From positions 434,001-498,000 of the forward strand of contig JAKOGH010000042.1 of NCBI GenBank assembly GCA_024811115.1: 64,000 bases of DNA, in the 5' to 3' direction. The DNA is from Terana coerulea. Its lineage: Eukaryota; Basidiomycota; Agaricomycetes; Polyporales; Phanerochaetaceae. The stretch's first letter is position 1. Each line of letters starts with the position of its first letter. The notes below the pieces were generated by a model. That model had not been told where the DNA came from. It saw only the letters and a program-made list of their open reading frames with translations, and ran no database searches. Below are positions 33,899 to 45,100 of the stretch, one piece after another. The translations under genes were made by a program, and so were the position numbers.

Positions 33899-35994
33899 TT
33901 GATGCTCTTCGTGACCGCATATACCCTGTATGCGTTGCACACCCGCTATATGACGGCAGAGAAAATCTGGATACCACCATTCACTTTGCTCGGTCCTCCA
34001 TCTCTCATATACGACAAACAGGACCTCCGCAGTATATGGAAATGGGAGATTGCTGCTGGGCATTACCCCTCCGTTCGCGAACGTAGGTCAGAGAACCCTT
34101 TAGCGTGCCGTTGTATCCACTAATATGCTCGATAGCACCCGCATACATGGGCTCATCTGAACAGCTGGATAATCCTGCCGTCCCTGCAGACATTATTAGC
34201 CGGATGACTACCTCCCAGTCGACCAATGTGCGAGGTGTCGGCCCACGCCGCATATACACGGCGCCTGAGACTTCTTTGCTGAATGTCGCGTACCCGCCAA
34301 GACCAATACCGGGGAGCGCGGCGAATCTGGATATCATAACCAGTCATTGCGATTTCTCGCAGGGCAAGGTGCGCGATACTTTGGCGTCCTCTTGGTGAAT
34401 GCTGAACGCATTGACAGTACATTCGCGACTGCCTGAAACTGCTACGCGTCGGCGCAGAATTGGACAGTATGTCAAGACGAGTCAGGGGAGGCGGTCCAAC
34501 TCCAAACAAATTCCATTACATATATGTTACCGACGGTGTAGGAGGTGCAAGTCATCCCCGCACCCGTAATGACTCCAGCAGCTTGTCAAATGCAGCGGGT
34601 CATCACAACCATGTCCACAGGCGTGCCGATTCTCGTCTTGTACTTCCCCCACTACCAGAAATAAACACACGTATCCCTCCTGCGTGTCACGGCCTCGACC
34701 ATCGCATCTTCCATATGTTCTGGACAGGTCCATTCACCGACAAACCTTACATGGCGCTCCTCTCCTTCCTCTATACCCAGAACGTTGGCTTACACGCCAC
34801 TCGAAAGCAGGAGTCTTCGCGGTGCCCCACGGAACTATGGTTGTGGATTACCCAACCACAGTGGGCGAAGCACCAGCGGACCACCTGGGAGCGGATTATG
34901 TTCGATGAGCTGAAGACAAATCCTTGGGCAGCCGTGTTTTTGCATCCGCGCTTCAAGGATGCAATCCGGTTCAAGGTTTGGGACGCCACGGAGCAGCTGG
35001 ACGCGACCGCCGAGTTGAAATACGAGTGGCGGAGGCACAAGCATCTTGTCACGAAGAATAAGCCCGCGCGTGACTTCGAGAGCGAAGGCGATTTAGCAAC
35101 CTTCGTTGAGGATAATGTGAACGCTTCTGTCGCTTCAGCAGAGCCAATAGCTGCCCGCTCATCTAAGTCAGACGCCTCTTCGTACGACAAGCCCGCCGTA
35201 GCTCACTCCGACCTGGTGCGCTTCCTCCTCTGCCACCGGTACGGCGGGATCTACCTCGACACCGATACGCTCTTCCTGCGCGACTGGGAGGAGCTCTGGG
35301 GCTGGCCCGGCGCGTTCGCGTACCGCTGGTCGCGTCTGGAGCGGTATAACACCGCTGTCCTGCGCATGCACCGCGGCTCTGCGCTCGGGACGTTCCTGCT
35401 CCGCACGGGCCTGAAGAATGGGATGGACTTCCACCCGATTCGGGTGACGGGGTACCTCAAGGACGCGCAGATGGGGGACCTGCTGATGAGGGTGCCCGAC
35501 GCACTCTTCGACCCTGCCTGGCTCATGGACGAGGGTTATCATTTGGAGCGGCCACCGCAGCCCCGTCTATTCCAGTGCGTGCGATGTTCTGGAAATAGGC
35601 CGACAAACTAACCGAAAGGAATGGTGCATCAGCTTTAACGATTTCTTCGTTACCCCACCTGAACTGAGTAGTTCTCCTGAAGCGTTAGGCTTCGACGGGT
35701 TCTTCAAGGGAGCCTTTTCATACCATTACCATAACAACTGGTGAGGACCACTCTCCACCTTTCTGGTCGGCACATGTTGAGTGTCGTTGATCCAGGTGGA
35801 CACCGTTCGACCCGGACCGCAACTTCCCCAATCTTGGGCCCCGTTTCCACGGAGTCGAGGGTGCCTCGAAACCGTCCGGGGATTCGGCGGAGGCCGTTCA
35901 CGATCTCAGCTGGTCCGCTGTGATGAAGCGGACTTTCGAAGCATACATCCGCGGCGAGCAGCCAAATATGTACGGAGAATGGATTCAATGGTAG
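33899..35994 (+). CDS. Glycosyltransferase with DXD motif (GT32-like), type II Golgi protein
   Basis: This is a multi-exon glycosyltransferase resembling the Gly_transf_sug / GT32 family (alpha-1,6-mannosyl- or related transferases), acting in the Golgi lumen. The ATG at 33899 gives a short hydrophobic start (MLFVTAYTLYALHTRY); the frame is open further 5' (LLESLGQRPLAFVL), so the true ATG may be in an upstream exon. The lumenal part includes HRIFHMFWTGPFTDKPYMA, the donor-site block HSDLVRFLLCHRYGGIYLD and TDTLFL (DXD = D-T-D), WGWPGAFAYRW, and late exons FFVTPPELSS, GFFKGAFSYHYHNNW and WTPFDPDRNFPNLGPRF. It ends YGEWIQW at 35994. A Ser/Asp-rich insert precedes the DXD block. Donor and acceptor sugars are unknown. 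It converges on the epimerase gene 100 bases away. Confidence 0.83.
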
Positions 35995-36094
35995 AAATTT
36001 ATACTCATTTGGTGCCATTGGTGTTATACATCGCATCTATTATTTGGCATTGCCTTGTGGTTCCTTGTCACATAATCGATAGACCTAAGTTTCA

Positions 36095-37179
36095 TTACTG
36101 CTTTTGCGCAATCCTAGCCTGGGCGGCGTTCACAGCATCCTTCAGCTGCTGGATGACGTTGTCGGGGTTCGGGTCATTAAAGATCGCAGTCCCTGCGACG
36201 ATAACATTGCTTCCTACATTTTTGTGCCAGATTTAGCGGCTAACACTCGGGCATTTAGATGAGGATACTGACCTGCGTCTGCGCATACACCGATTGTCTT
36301 TGGCCCAACCCCGCCGTCGACCTCGATGTCCTTGTCTGGGAAACGCGCGCGCAGCTCTGCCACCTTCGGAACACATCGGTCGAGGAACTTTTGGCCTCCG
36401 CGACCTGTGCAGATGCGCAGTTGTGAAGTCATGCTTACTGAGAAATGATGATTTTTGTGGCTCTACTGACCGGGGTAGACGGTCATAACGAGAAGCATGT
36501 CTGCCGCCTCCGCAACCTCGTCTGTGATAGCAGTGGATGGGGTGTCAGGAGAGATGGCCACGCCGGCTTTCATCTTCCGTTCGTGGATAGTATCAATGAG
36601 CGCGGCGGGGTTGGCTAAATCATGGGAATCAGTGACGCGTACGTATGGCCGGCGGAAACTCACTGACAGGTTGCCTCGAGGTGGAAGCAATAGAGCGAGC
36701 CGCCTGCGTCAGCAATGTCATTTACCCACTGCCATGTAGGATGTTTCGTAAGAGTCGGCGATTAGTGGGAGGATGGAGGAGAACACGCCTTCTCGGGCTC
36801 GGCGACCATCATATGGCAGTCCATGAATATCCCCGGGACCCCCTTGGCCACGCACGAGAGAATGGGTGCCCCTGCCGTCCATTATAAGTTCATAAGCGAC
36901 ATGAATTAAGTAGCGCACTGACCCATGGTGATGTTGGGCACGAAATGTCTGCATGGAGCGTGATCTCATCAGCGAATGCATCTCAGCTGGGGCGACATAG
37001 ACTGCCGTACCCGTCCATAACATCTGAACACAGTTCTCGTAAATACCTGTAAACTGGAGCGCATCAGACGTACCCATATGAAGCCATTCCGCGCCTCCCT
37101 TGATCATCCGTTTACATTCGGCTGTGAGTTGACCAAAGTCGGAGGCCAGTACTGAGGGCGAAATAATAGCTCTGGGCAT
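36095..37179 (-). CDS. RPE1: Ribulose-phosphate 3-epimerase
   Basis: This TIM-barrel enzyme of the pentose phosphate pathway interconverts ribulose-5-phosphate and xylulose-5-phosphate in the cytosol. ATG 37179 opens MPRAIISPSVLASDFGQL (catalytic Ser and Asp region). Splicing through a 13-nt micro-exon (37011-37023) rebuilds WLHMDVMDGHFVPNIT, with the metal-binding His and Asp. Then come MDCHMMVAEPEKW, GSLYCFHLEAT, KAGVAISPDTPS, MLLVMTVYPG, GGQKFLDRCVPKVAELR, DIEVDGGVGPKT (the second catalytic Asp) and SNVIVAGTAIF, ending ARIAQKQ at 36095. About eight exons; length about 225, as usual. The ATG lies 184 bases from the diverging start of the next gene. Confidence 0.95.
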
Positions 37180-37363
37180 GTTTGCGGTGAGTCCAGTCTA
37201 CTCTAGAGGTCGTGCAGGTGTTGGTAGTGGTGCGAACGAGAGAGTAATCGATACGCGATGTTGCTCTTGCAAGTTGCCGGTAGGGCGTGTGTGCGGATTG
37301 CAGGAGCGCCGGCCAGTGCCGGCTCTAAGTTTACTCTCAGTAGTTCTTTCCTTTCCAATCACC

Positions 37364-38365
37364 ATGTTCAGGAAACTCACCCTCGTCTCTCGTTTAAGCC
37401 TCGCCCTTCCTGCGTTTTCCCCCTATGTGCTGTCTTTGACGCCGCGTTTGACCTCTATGCGTGGTTTGAATGGAAAGACTGGAATGCAGGACCACGACTT
37501 GAAGACTCCTGAGGTATCTTCGACCCATCCTCACTCAACGCCATCCTCGACCATGACATGAATGTGTTCTATGCGCTATCTAAGGGCGAAGTGCTCTTCT
37601 TCGATTTGGGCTCTCTGATAGCTGCCAACTCCAGTGCCCTCTCCTGGACGGACGTCGGCAAATCGCCCTACGATGCCAGCTACCAACTCGTGATGGCACT
37701 GGCCCAGAACCACATCCACTTCATCGACGTTCCTGGCACTCCGCCTGGAGATGCTAACATGTGTGAGCTGCCTTCTCTACAGTACATGACAACAAATTTT
37801 CAAGTTTGTGTTAGTCTCCGATCCCCAATCGTATCCTGGAGCCGGCGGTAACTTTCCCGGCTACTCATGGCCAGACAGCCTCGTTCTTCCAGGACAGCGG
37901 TGTGCGGCAGGAGTTTGCGTTCATCCCCGACGATGGCTCTTCCACTGCGTCATCAACGTCGAGAATAACTCAACCACCGTGTGGGCTGGTCCTTCCACCA
38001 AGGACGCAAAGTCAGCGTACGCTGCCAGCGTCACCGCGCTTTTCCAGCCCGACAGCACAGGCGCTCTCAGCTTCTTGCCCTACAAGCAAGGCGATGCCTC
38101 AGCCAACTCAGCAGCGAAGTGGTCGGCGGTAGCCAGTGTCGCCGCTGCCGCTCCTGCTAGTTCCTCTTCCTCTGCGTACCCTTCCGCCACGGGTGCCAAG
38201 CCCTCCGGCACGTCCGCCCCCCCTGGCCATGCTTCGAGCTCTAGTGGTGCTATGCCCACTGCTGGTGCGACGAACGACAAAACCAACGGCGCATCTGCAA
38301 GTAATATGCTCAGCCTAGGCCTGATTGCTGTCGGTTCATCGGATTTCATTGCTTCGTTGCTTTGA
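37364..38365 (+). CDS. Secreted, probably GPI-anchored Ser/Ala-rich protein
   Basis: I do not recognise the family. ATG 37364 gives a signal-peptide-like start (KLTLVSRLSLALPAFSP). An intron at about 37461-37513 (phase 1) joins to IFDPSSLNAILDHDMNVFYA and ALSWTDVGKSPYDASYQL; without it the frame meets TGA at 37510. A second intron from GTGAGC (about 37761) to GTTAG (37812) joins to SDPQSYPGAGGNFPGYSW. The rest runs open to FHCVINVENNSTTVWAGPS, a Ser/Ala/Thr-rich stalk and a hydrophobic end (LGLIAVGSSDFIASLL), as in a GPI signal. Between about 37870 and 37945 another frame (TASFFQDSGVRQEFAFIPDD) looks at least as natural, so a pair of compensating base errors is possible. Confidence 0.5.
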
Positions 38366-39922
38366 GGAGACGCTATCGGTTTCTCGCCGTTTGAGCCGCG
38401 AATGCTTGCTCGCATCAGTTCACCCCTTTGTTTCTTCCTTCCCCAGACTATATACCCAGTCACATTAGTTTCAGGATAACGGCGCAGGACATACCCACAG
38501 CCTATGCTACTATGACTGGCCCCACGTTTATAATTGAACCACCTTTTATAATTTCGCTTTCCTAAGCTCCCTTGCAACTCGTTGGTGCCCAGAATTTTTC
38601 TTCAGATCCTTGGGGGATGATCCTAAGCGGCTGTGAAGTTGGTTTGTGCTATTTCGTGAACGAGAGGGATAGGAATTTTGGTAAAGCTCGAATGACGGCC
38701 GTTTGCAAGAACCAGCCCATTTCGGCGCTAATCATCCTGTCGACCAATCCGCATGCAGGATCATCGCTGAATTGGGGAATTCTGTGATGCCGCCCATAAT
38801 TTTGAAAGGTGGGTTCTCTCGAAAGAGCCTCTCCCATTCGCCCTACACTCATCTTAAAAATACAGAGAAAATACAGGTACGTGCGCAAGGCAGTATTGCA
38901 CTGGTATACCAGGATTTATGAGGAAAATCGTAGTAACGCGGGAGCAGCCCCTTGAAGAGTAGGAATCCTTATAAACGTGGGGCCAGTCATAGTACTCGCA
39001 TCTATTCACGTCTCGCGCCTCCATCCTTACGCCCGCCAGCGCGGACCAAACTCTGTCCACCTCGCGTACTCCTGATCCTCATCATGTGCTCTGGACGCGT
39101 CGTATATACTCGCTTTGAACTTAGCTCACTCGAGGTCCAACGCGCCTCGCGTGTCGGCGTGATCTCTCTCGCTTGCTCGGCTCCCGACAGAGTCACGCCG
39201 GCTTCCCATATATACGCGCGTCAGCGTCAACACTCCTCCAACTTCTCTTCTCCCCACCACGACGACCCCCGTTGCTTCCCCTCCTTCCTTCCCTCCCTGC
39301 AAATCTTGTGTCGCTCACGCAGCCCCTAACGTCTTCAAGTCTTGTCTCCCAGAGACGACAACCACGACGCGCAGGACGTGTACTGCGGCGGGCACAACAT
39401 CAGAAATAGGGCTGAGGCGAGTTCACCCGTATACTGGGCGTATATATGCTGTCAGCTAACGCTGTCGCCTCAATACGACATAGCTTACATCAATGTATGC
39501 ATGCTATACGGCACGTCTCAGTTCAGTTGTCGTCGCTCCGTGCAGACACTCACATTTTATGAAGGTTGCAGACCATCTCGCCGGGCACCATCGCGGTTAT
39601 CAGTGCAACATCAGTGCGTGCTACGGATTTGTGACACTACATATCAACTGACTTGTTTTCAATCTAGCATTCACTGGGTCTGGGAAGTGCTTCCATGGTG
39701 GCATATAGATTGGAATGGTATGGGCTACAGGACGGAGGTGGTGCATGGTCTGGGATATCCCTCGATGGTCTAGCGTAGATGTACATATCCTGTGCTGGCT
39801 CGTAGTGTACCGCAATATATTTGCTTATTCCCTCATATAAACCAGAGTACAAGCAATAGTATAGCCTAGGTGAGATCTATGGAGAAATAGCCCCTGCTAG
39901 GATACCATCAAACTCTCCCTGG

Positions 39923-40063
39923 TTCATAGATCGGCATAGACGGCGGTGTATCACAGTATTTCACAATCTATGAAAGCGCAACCTATACCAATGTAGACCA
40001 CTCTGGTCTATTTTTCCGTGGCGCTGTAGCTCAACATGGCTCCGGATATATCCGAATATCCGG
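39923..40063. repeat. Cluster of three perfect inverted repeats
   Basis: TTCATAGAT (39923-39931) pairs with ATCTATGAA (39966-39974). TAGACCA (39994-40000) pairs with TGGTCTA (40004-40010) across three bases and is followed by a run of five further T. CCGGATAT (40042-40049) pairs with ATATCCGG (40056-40063) across six bases. Each stem is perfect. They could be structured RNA, protein-binding dyads or chance. Confidence 0.6.
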
Positions 40064-40283
40064 GGTTCTCACTGGGGGTGACCAGAGAACGACGCGCGCA
40101 CGAGTCCGAGCATGATCGGGATGGTAGATCTGATGACGTCGTGGGCAAAGCGAGGATTTAATTGGGCACGGACTGCGCGTCTGTACATGCGCAGTGTATG
40201 CATGTACCGCCATCTTAGAAGACAGCCAAGGGACGCTTATTCCGAAAAAGCTTGTGGGCACAGCATGCTCGTCATCGCCGCTC

Positions 40284-40290
40284 TATATAA
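40284..40290 (+). promoter_or_regulatory. TATA box of the secreted repeat-protein gene
   Basis: TATATAA lies 69 bases upstream of ATG 40359, followed by a C-rich leader. This suggests a regulated or strongly expressed gene. Confidence 0.65.
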
Positions 40291-40358
40291 TCCAGTCTCT
40301 GGGCAGGCCACGAGCACTCTTCCTCGCCCCCACCCCTTCGCCCTCGACTAGTTACAAC

Positions 40359-41162
40359 ATGTTCTCCCGCCTCGCTTTCGTTGCTTACGCGTACCTCTTC
40401 GCCTTCGCCGTGCTCGCCTCTGCCGAAGAGGAAAAGCGCCAGAGTGAGTGCTGCGATCATGCAGCATCCAAGGAGTAAAGCTGAACGATGGTGAACAGTC
40501 TTCAACTCCCTTACTTCAGATATTGGATCTGCGCTCTCCGTGGGCACAGCAGGGGCTGCGTCGGTGTTCTCTGACGCCACATCAGGAGGTGAGTAGATAT
40601 TCTCAAGACTGACATCAACCTATAATGCTCATCCATACTCTTAGCGGGGTCCGTGTTCACCGACGCAACCTCCGGAGGTAGGTTACCATCACTGTAGCAA
40701 TCCTTCTTATAGCGCTCAATATTTTCTATAGCCGGCTCGGTCTTCACCGACGTAACATCCGGTGCTGGTAATATTGCGACCAAGGTTGAATGTGAGATTA
40801 TCCGTTACGCGCTGTTCTTGTCCGTACAAATTGCTGACGGTGTTCAACTGCAGCCATTGGTACTGTTGCTGCGACGGTGATCACTTCCGCCGGCGGCGAG
40901 GGTTTCACTCTTGCGACGAGCGGTGCGGGTGTTCTTACCACGTTCGCTGGTTCGGTCTACGTGAAGGCAACCAGCAACATTGCTTCCGCAGCTTCCAACA
41001 CAGGGTACGTGGTACCGTCGACCAGGGATTGAGAGCTCTGGAAGCTGACTAGAGTGGTCTAGAAACGCCGCGGTACACTCGTCGAGACCTTTGACCATAG
41101 AGTTTATGAGTCTCGCCTTCGCTTTCACTGGCGTGATGCTCGGAGCTTGGGCTGTTCTCTAA
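40359..41162 (+). CDS. Small secreted repeat protein, probably GPI-anchored
   Basis: I do not recognise the family. ATG 40359 gives a clean signal peptide (AFVAYAYLFAFAVLASAEEE) followed by a KR site, suggesting Kex2-type processing. Short exons then repeat a unit: AGAASVFSDATSG, AGSVFTDATSG and AGSVFTDVTSGAGN, each on its own exon of about 30-50 nt, separated by introns of 45-50 nt in the same phase. Further exons give GTVAATVITSAGGEGFTLA and TSGAGVLTTFAGSVYVKATS, then a hydrophobic C-terminus (LAFAFTGVMLGAWAVL), as in a GPI signal. The protein is about 170 residues, rich in Ala, Gly, Ser and Thr, with no Cys in the repeats. It is probably a cell-wall or surface protein. Confidence 0.68.
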
Positions 41163-41376
41163 GCATTTATTTCGTTCTTTAAGCAAATTTGCCGCATGAG
41201 TCTACCTGGCATGGATAGTTTATCATCTGGAACCTTGTTATATCCTATAGCACTTATATCACGACTTTACGCTCAAACTTCATACCACAAGTGCATTGCA
41301 GACCATGCTTGTATAACAGCGGTGCCAGGGAGGTAAATTGTTTGGTAAAGAGTGAGATGGTTGGACAATGGCATAT

Positions 41377-42022
41377 TTACTCTTCATCCGACTGCTCCAT
41401 GTTCTTGTTTGTCTGAAGTTCAACTGTGAGCTACGTCCATGTGTTGCATGCTGTAAACGTACCTCCGAGTTGAAGAACAGGGAATTGGCACCCCAGGGGA
41501 AAGGACGGTCTACAACAGATTAGGCAAAATTCTGGGGGATATAAGGGGGCACGTACGGCGCATGTTCAGATACTCGTAGGCAGGTGGGTCAGGGAGGCGA
41601 CCACCATTCTCGTGCTTTATGTGCTCCTCATGGGCGGCGTGCTCCTTCTCGACGTTGTACACCCACAGGGAGGCGACGACGACTACACGATAAATAGGTT
41701 ATGTAGTCAAAGGATCTCCACATGCAATGCGCTTACTGCCAGGAGCGCAAACGTAGAAACTGAAGCTGTGGTTGAGCATTTATCCAGAGACCACAAGTCA
41801 CGTTGACATACCTGATTTTCCTCCACAGATCCTTGGTTTCTACGCAAAACATTTGAGCAGTTGTGTCGGGTTTGAACTCACGCGAAACATACCAGCAGAG
41901 TGGGCGATGACATCAGCAGCCTTGGCTTCCCAAGCCTTGGTGGCTTCGCTGACCTCCTCGGTGGCGAAAGTACGAGCGCGGGGCGCAGCACGCAGGAGAG
42001 CGCGACGGAAGAGCATGGACAT
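41377..42022 (-). CDS. COX13: Cytochrome c oxidase subunit VIa, mitochondrial
   Basis: This is a nuclear-encoded complex IV subunit in the inner membrane. ATG near 42022 gives an Arg-rich presequence (MSMLFRRALLRAAPRARTF-A), then TEEVSEATKAWEAKAAD. After introns come a hydrophobic helix with VVVASLWVYNVEKEHAAHEE and HIKHENGGRLPDPPAYEYLN, then RPFPWGANSLFFNSE, all hallmark stretches of COX6A. The last intron is ambiguous: two splice choices give slightly different links to LQTNKNMEQSDEE before the stop at 41377. About five exons. The start lies 171 bases from the diverging RPN2 start. Confidence 0.92.
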
Positions 42023-42086
42023 GTTGTGGGTGACGGTTTGGAGGTAGAGCGTCGGTCGTTTAGCGGGAGACCTCGGTGAAGCTCAG

Positions 42087-42096
42087 ATTACGTAAT
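42087..42096. promoter_or_regulatory. ATTACGTAAT palindrome in the COX13-RPN2 shared promoter
   Basis: This perfect 10-bp palindrome contains TTACGTAA, a known Yap-type bZIP site in yeasts. It sits mid-way in the 171 bases between the two start codons. Function is inferred. Confidence 0.45.
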
Positions 42097-42193
42097 ATTG
42101 CCTAACTAGGATGGTCAGACGCCGACGACGCGTTCACTGTCGCTGACGCGTACGCATACCCGCCTACGCTGCACTCTCATCCTTCAACCCGTC

Positions 42194-45100
42194 ATGGTTC
42201 GCCCGCACTCGTCTGCTGCAGGCGTCCTCGCCCTACTATCCGAACCAGAGCCTTTGCTTAAGGAGCATGCTCTCAAGTCGCTGAATGTCCTTGTCCCGCA
42301 ATTTTGGGCAGAAATCTCTGAGCAGATCGAACTCATGTGCGTCCTTCGTTGACTGGCAGAGTAGACTTCGACTGAACATGTGCTGCTTGACAGTGAATCG
42401 CTACACGAGGGCGAAGAACTCTCAAGCGAGGCTCGCAACACTGCAGCCCTGCTTGCGAGCAAAGTATACTACTACCTAGGGGAATACGACGAGGCCCTAA
42501 CGTTCGCTTTGAGTGCCGGGAGTGCATTTGACGCAGAGGGTCGAACACCGGGTGCTGAAGAGTATGTCGAAACTGTCATATGTAAGTCTTATATTGCAAT
42601 GTCTTGCGCTGGGTGTCTGACGTTTGCACATTGTACAGCGAAGGCCATCGACCGTTATGTTGAGGCGCGCTCTGACGAAGGAGTTCGTGACAAGATTGAC
42701 TCGAAACTCCAAGGTATTATCGAAGGGATCCTGCGCCGGTGCATCAGTGAGGGAGAGTACAAACAAGTACGTTTCTACCTAACGCCATCCGGGAAGTCCT
42801 CACCTCGCTCTATAGGCCATTGGCATTGCGCTGGAGTCACGAAGACTCGATGTTGTTTCAGACATCTACAAGAAGACACGGGATGTCTCCCTTCTCTCGT
42901 ACACCCTGGACGCTGCGCTTGACACAGGGTTTTCCCTCTCGTACCGCAACGAAGTCCTCGAATTTCTCTTGCAACTCTTCCCCCTCCCGTCCAGCAAGGA
43001 CAGGTCGCCCCACGTCCACTCTCTCACCCGCCTTCTCGTATCACTGGGCTCTCCGCAACTCACCATTCCCATCCTCACCTCGTTCGTACCCAGGAGAAAC
43101 TGCTCGCGTATCAGCTCGCATTTGACCTGGTTGAAGGTGGCGCACAGGACTTCTTGGAGAGTATCCGGAGCGAACTCCCAGAAGGCGACGATGTAAGCAC
43201 CCTCTGGTTACATTCTCTTAGTTAACCTTGCTTACATGCGCTCAGGAAACGAAGGAGATCTACGACCAGATCCGTGAAATCCTCGCTGGCCAAGAATCTG
43301 TCAAGTTGTACCTGGAATTCTTGAAGAAGAATAACCAGACGGATATGCTTATTCTCAAGCACGCGAAGGAGTCTCTAGAGGGCCGCTCTTCGATCTACCA
43401 CAACGCCCTGTCGTTGCAGAATGCCTTCATGCATGCCGGAACAACCTCCGACACTTTCTTGCGCGAGAACCTGGAATGGCTTGCTCTTGCATCAAACTGG
43501 TCGAAGTTCAGCGCAACAGCGGGTCTCGGTGTTATACACAAAGGCCACTTCGTCGAGGGCATGAATATTCTCGGGCCCTACCTTCCGCAACCGGGTGTTG
43601 AAAGTGGAATCCCAGGAGCGGTCTACTCTGAGGGTGGCGCTTTGTACGCCTTAGGTCTCATAAACGCTGGGTGTGGCAGTGGACGCCAAGTAGAGGGGTA
43701 CTTACGAGACGCTCTCCGCGGCGCACAAAGCGAGGTAGTTCAGCACGGCGCTGCCATTGGCCTTGGTGTCGCGGGTATGGGCGGCAAGAGCGTCGAGGCC
43801 TATGAGGATCTGAAGCAGACTTTGTTCAACGACTCCGCCGTCTCTGGAGAAGCCGCAGGTTACGCTATGGGTCTCGTCATGCTCGCTACTGGTGACGCTA
43901 CCTGCGCCGACGAGATGCTGACCTACGCTCGGGAGACGCAGCACGAGAAGATTATTCGTGGTCTTGCTGTCGGTCTGGCGTTCATTTTTTACGGACGCCA
44001 GGAACAGGCAGATACCATTGCAAACGAGCTTATCGGCGAGAAGGTGTGTGGGCTCTCTTGTAGTTCGCTCCAAAAAGAATATATCTAAACCTGCCTCCAG
44101 GATCCTATCCTTCGATACGGTGGTGTATACACCTTAGCGCTGGCATACGCCGGCACATCGAACAATGCTGCGATTCGCAAACTACTACACGTTGCAGTCT
44201 CCGATACATCCGACGACGTCCGGAGAGCCGCTGTCACCGCACTGGCGTTCTTGCTATTCAAAAACCCGTCCCAAGTCCCGCGGATTGTTCAACTGCTCAG
44301 CGAGAGTTACAACCCCCACGTGCGGTGCGGTGCAACTCTTGCTCTCGGTATCGCCTGCGCTGGCACTGGTTTACGGGTAAGGTCGACTCCCTAGCTGCAA
44401 TGATGTCGATCTGATCAATTGCTTTCAGGATGCCATCGACATTCTGGAGCCCATGACCAAGGACAGCGTCGATTTTGTCCGACAAGGCGCATACATCGCC
44501 CTCGGAATGATTCTCGTGCAGCAATCTGAGGCCGCATCACCAGCCGCCACCTCAACGCGTGCTACGTACAACAAGGTCATCGGCAATAAGCACGAGGACC
44601 CTATGGCCCGCTTCGGTGCCGTCATAGGCCAGGGTCTCATCGATGCTGGCGGCAGGAATGTCACCATCAGCCTGCAAAGCCGAGCTGGCAGCCAGAACAT
44701 GAGTGCCATTGTCGGCATGGTCTTGTTCTGTCAGTTCTGGTACTGGTATCCGTTGGCGCATTGCGCCTCTTTGGCGTTTGACCCGACTGGTATCATCGGC
44801 CTGGACGCTACTCTCCGCGTGAGTTTCTTATGATTTTAATTCGCATACGGAGACTGAGCGTTGTTTTTCTTCGCAGGCCCCTCAATTCGAGTTCGTCTCG
44901 AACGCGAAGCCTAGCTTGTTCGCTTACCCGTCGCCGACCCAACCACCAAAGAAGGAGGCAGTCGTCAAGGTCGCCACAGCCGTTCTCTCCACCACTGCCA
45001 AGGCGAAGGCGCGAGAGAAAAAGAAGGCAGCAGCAGAAGAAGATGCTATGGACACGGTATGCCAACATGAGTGCTACCTCCGTCTTTGCGTGGACTGACA

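Larger units (their letters stand above)
38366..40358. other. Gene-poor stretch with promoter-like signals and inverted repeats
   Basis: No protein gene could be supported in 2 kb. TATA-like elements at about 39100 and 39207, followed by a long CT-rich leader-like stretch (39230-39325), suggest a plus-strand transcription start, but only short open frames follow (to about 39773). Between 39920 and 40065 lie three perfect inverted repeats (separate entry). The right end carries the TATA box of the next gene. Confidence 0.45.

Noticed and set aside
37461..37513. In-frame TGA at 37510 as a sign of a pseudogene
   Set aside because: A phase-matched GT-AG intron (37461-37513) removes the stop and joins the signal peptide to the downstream frame.
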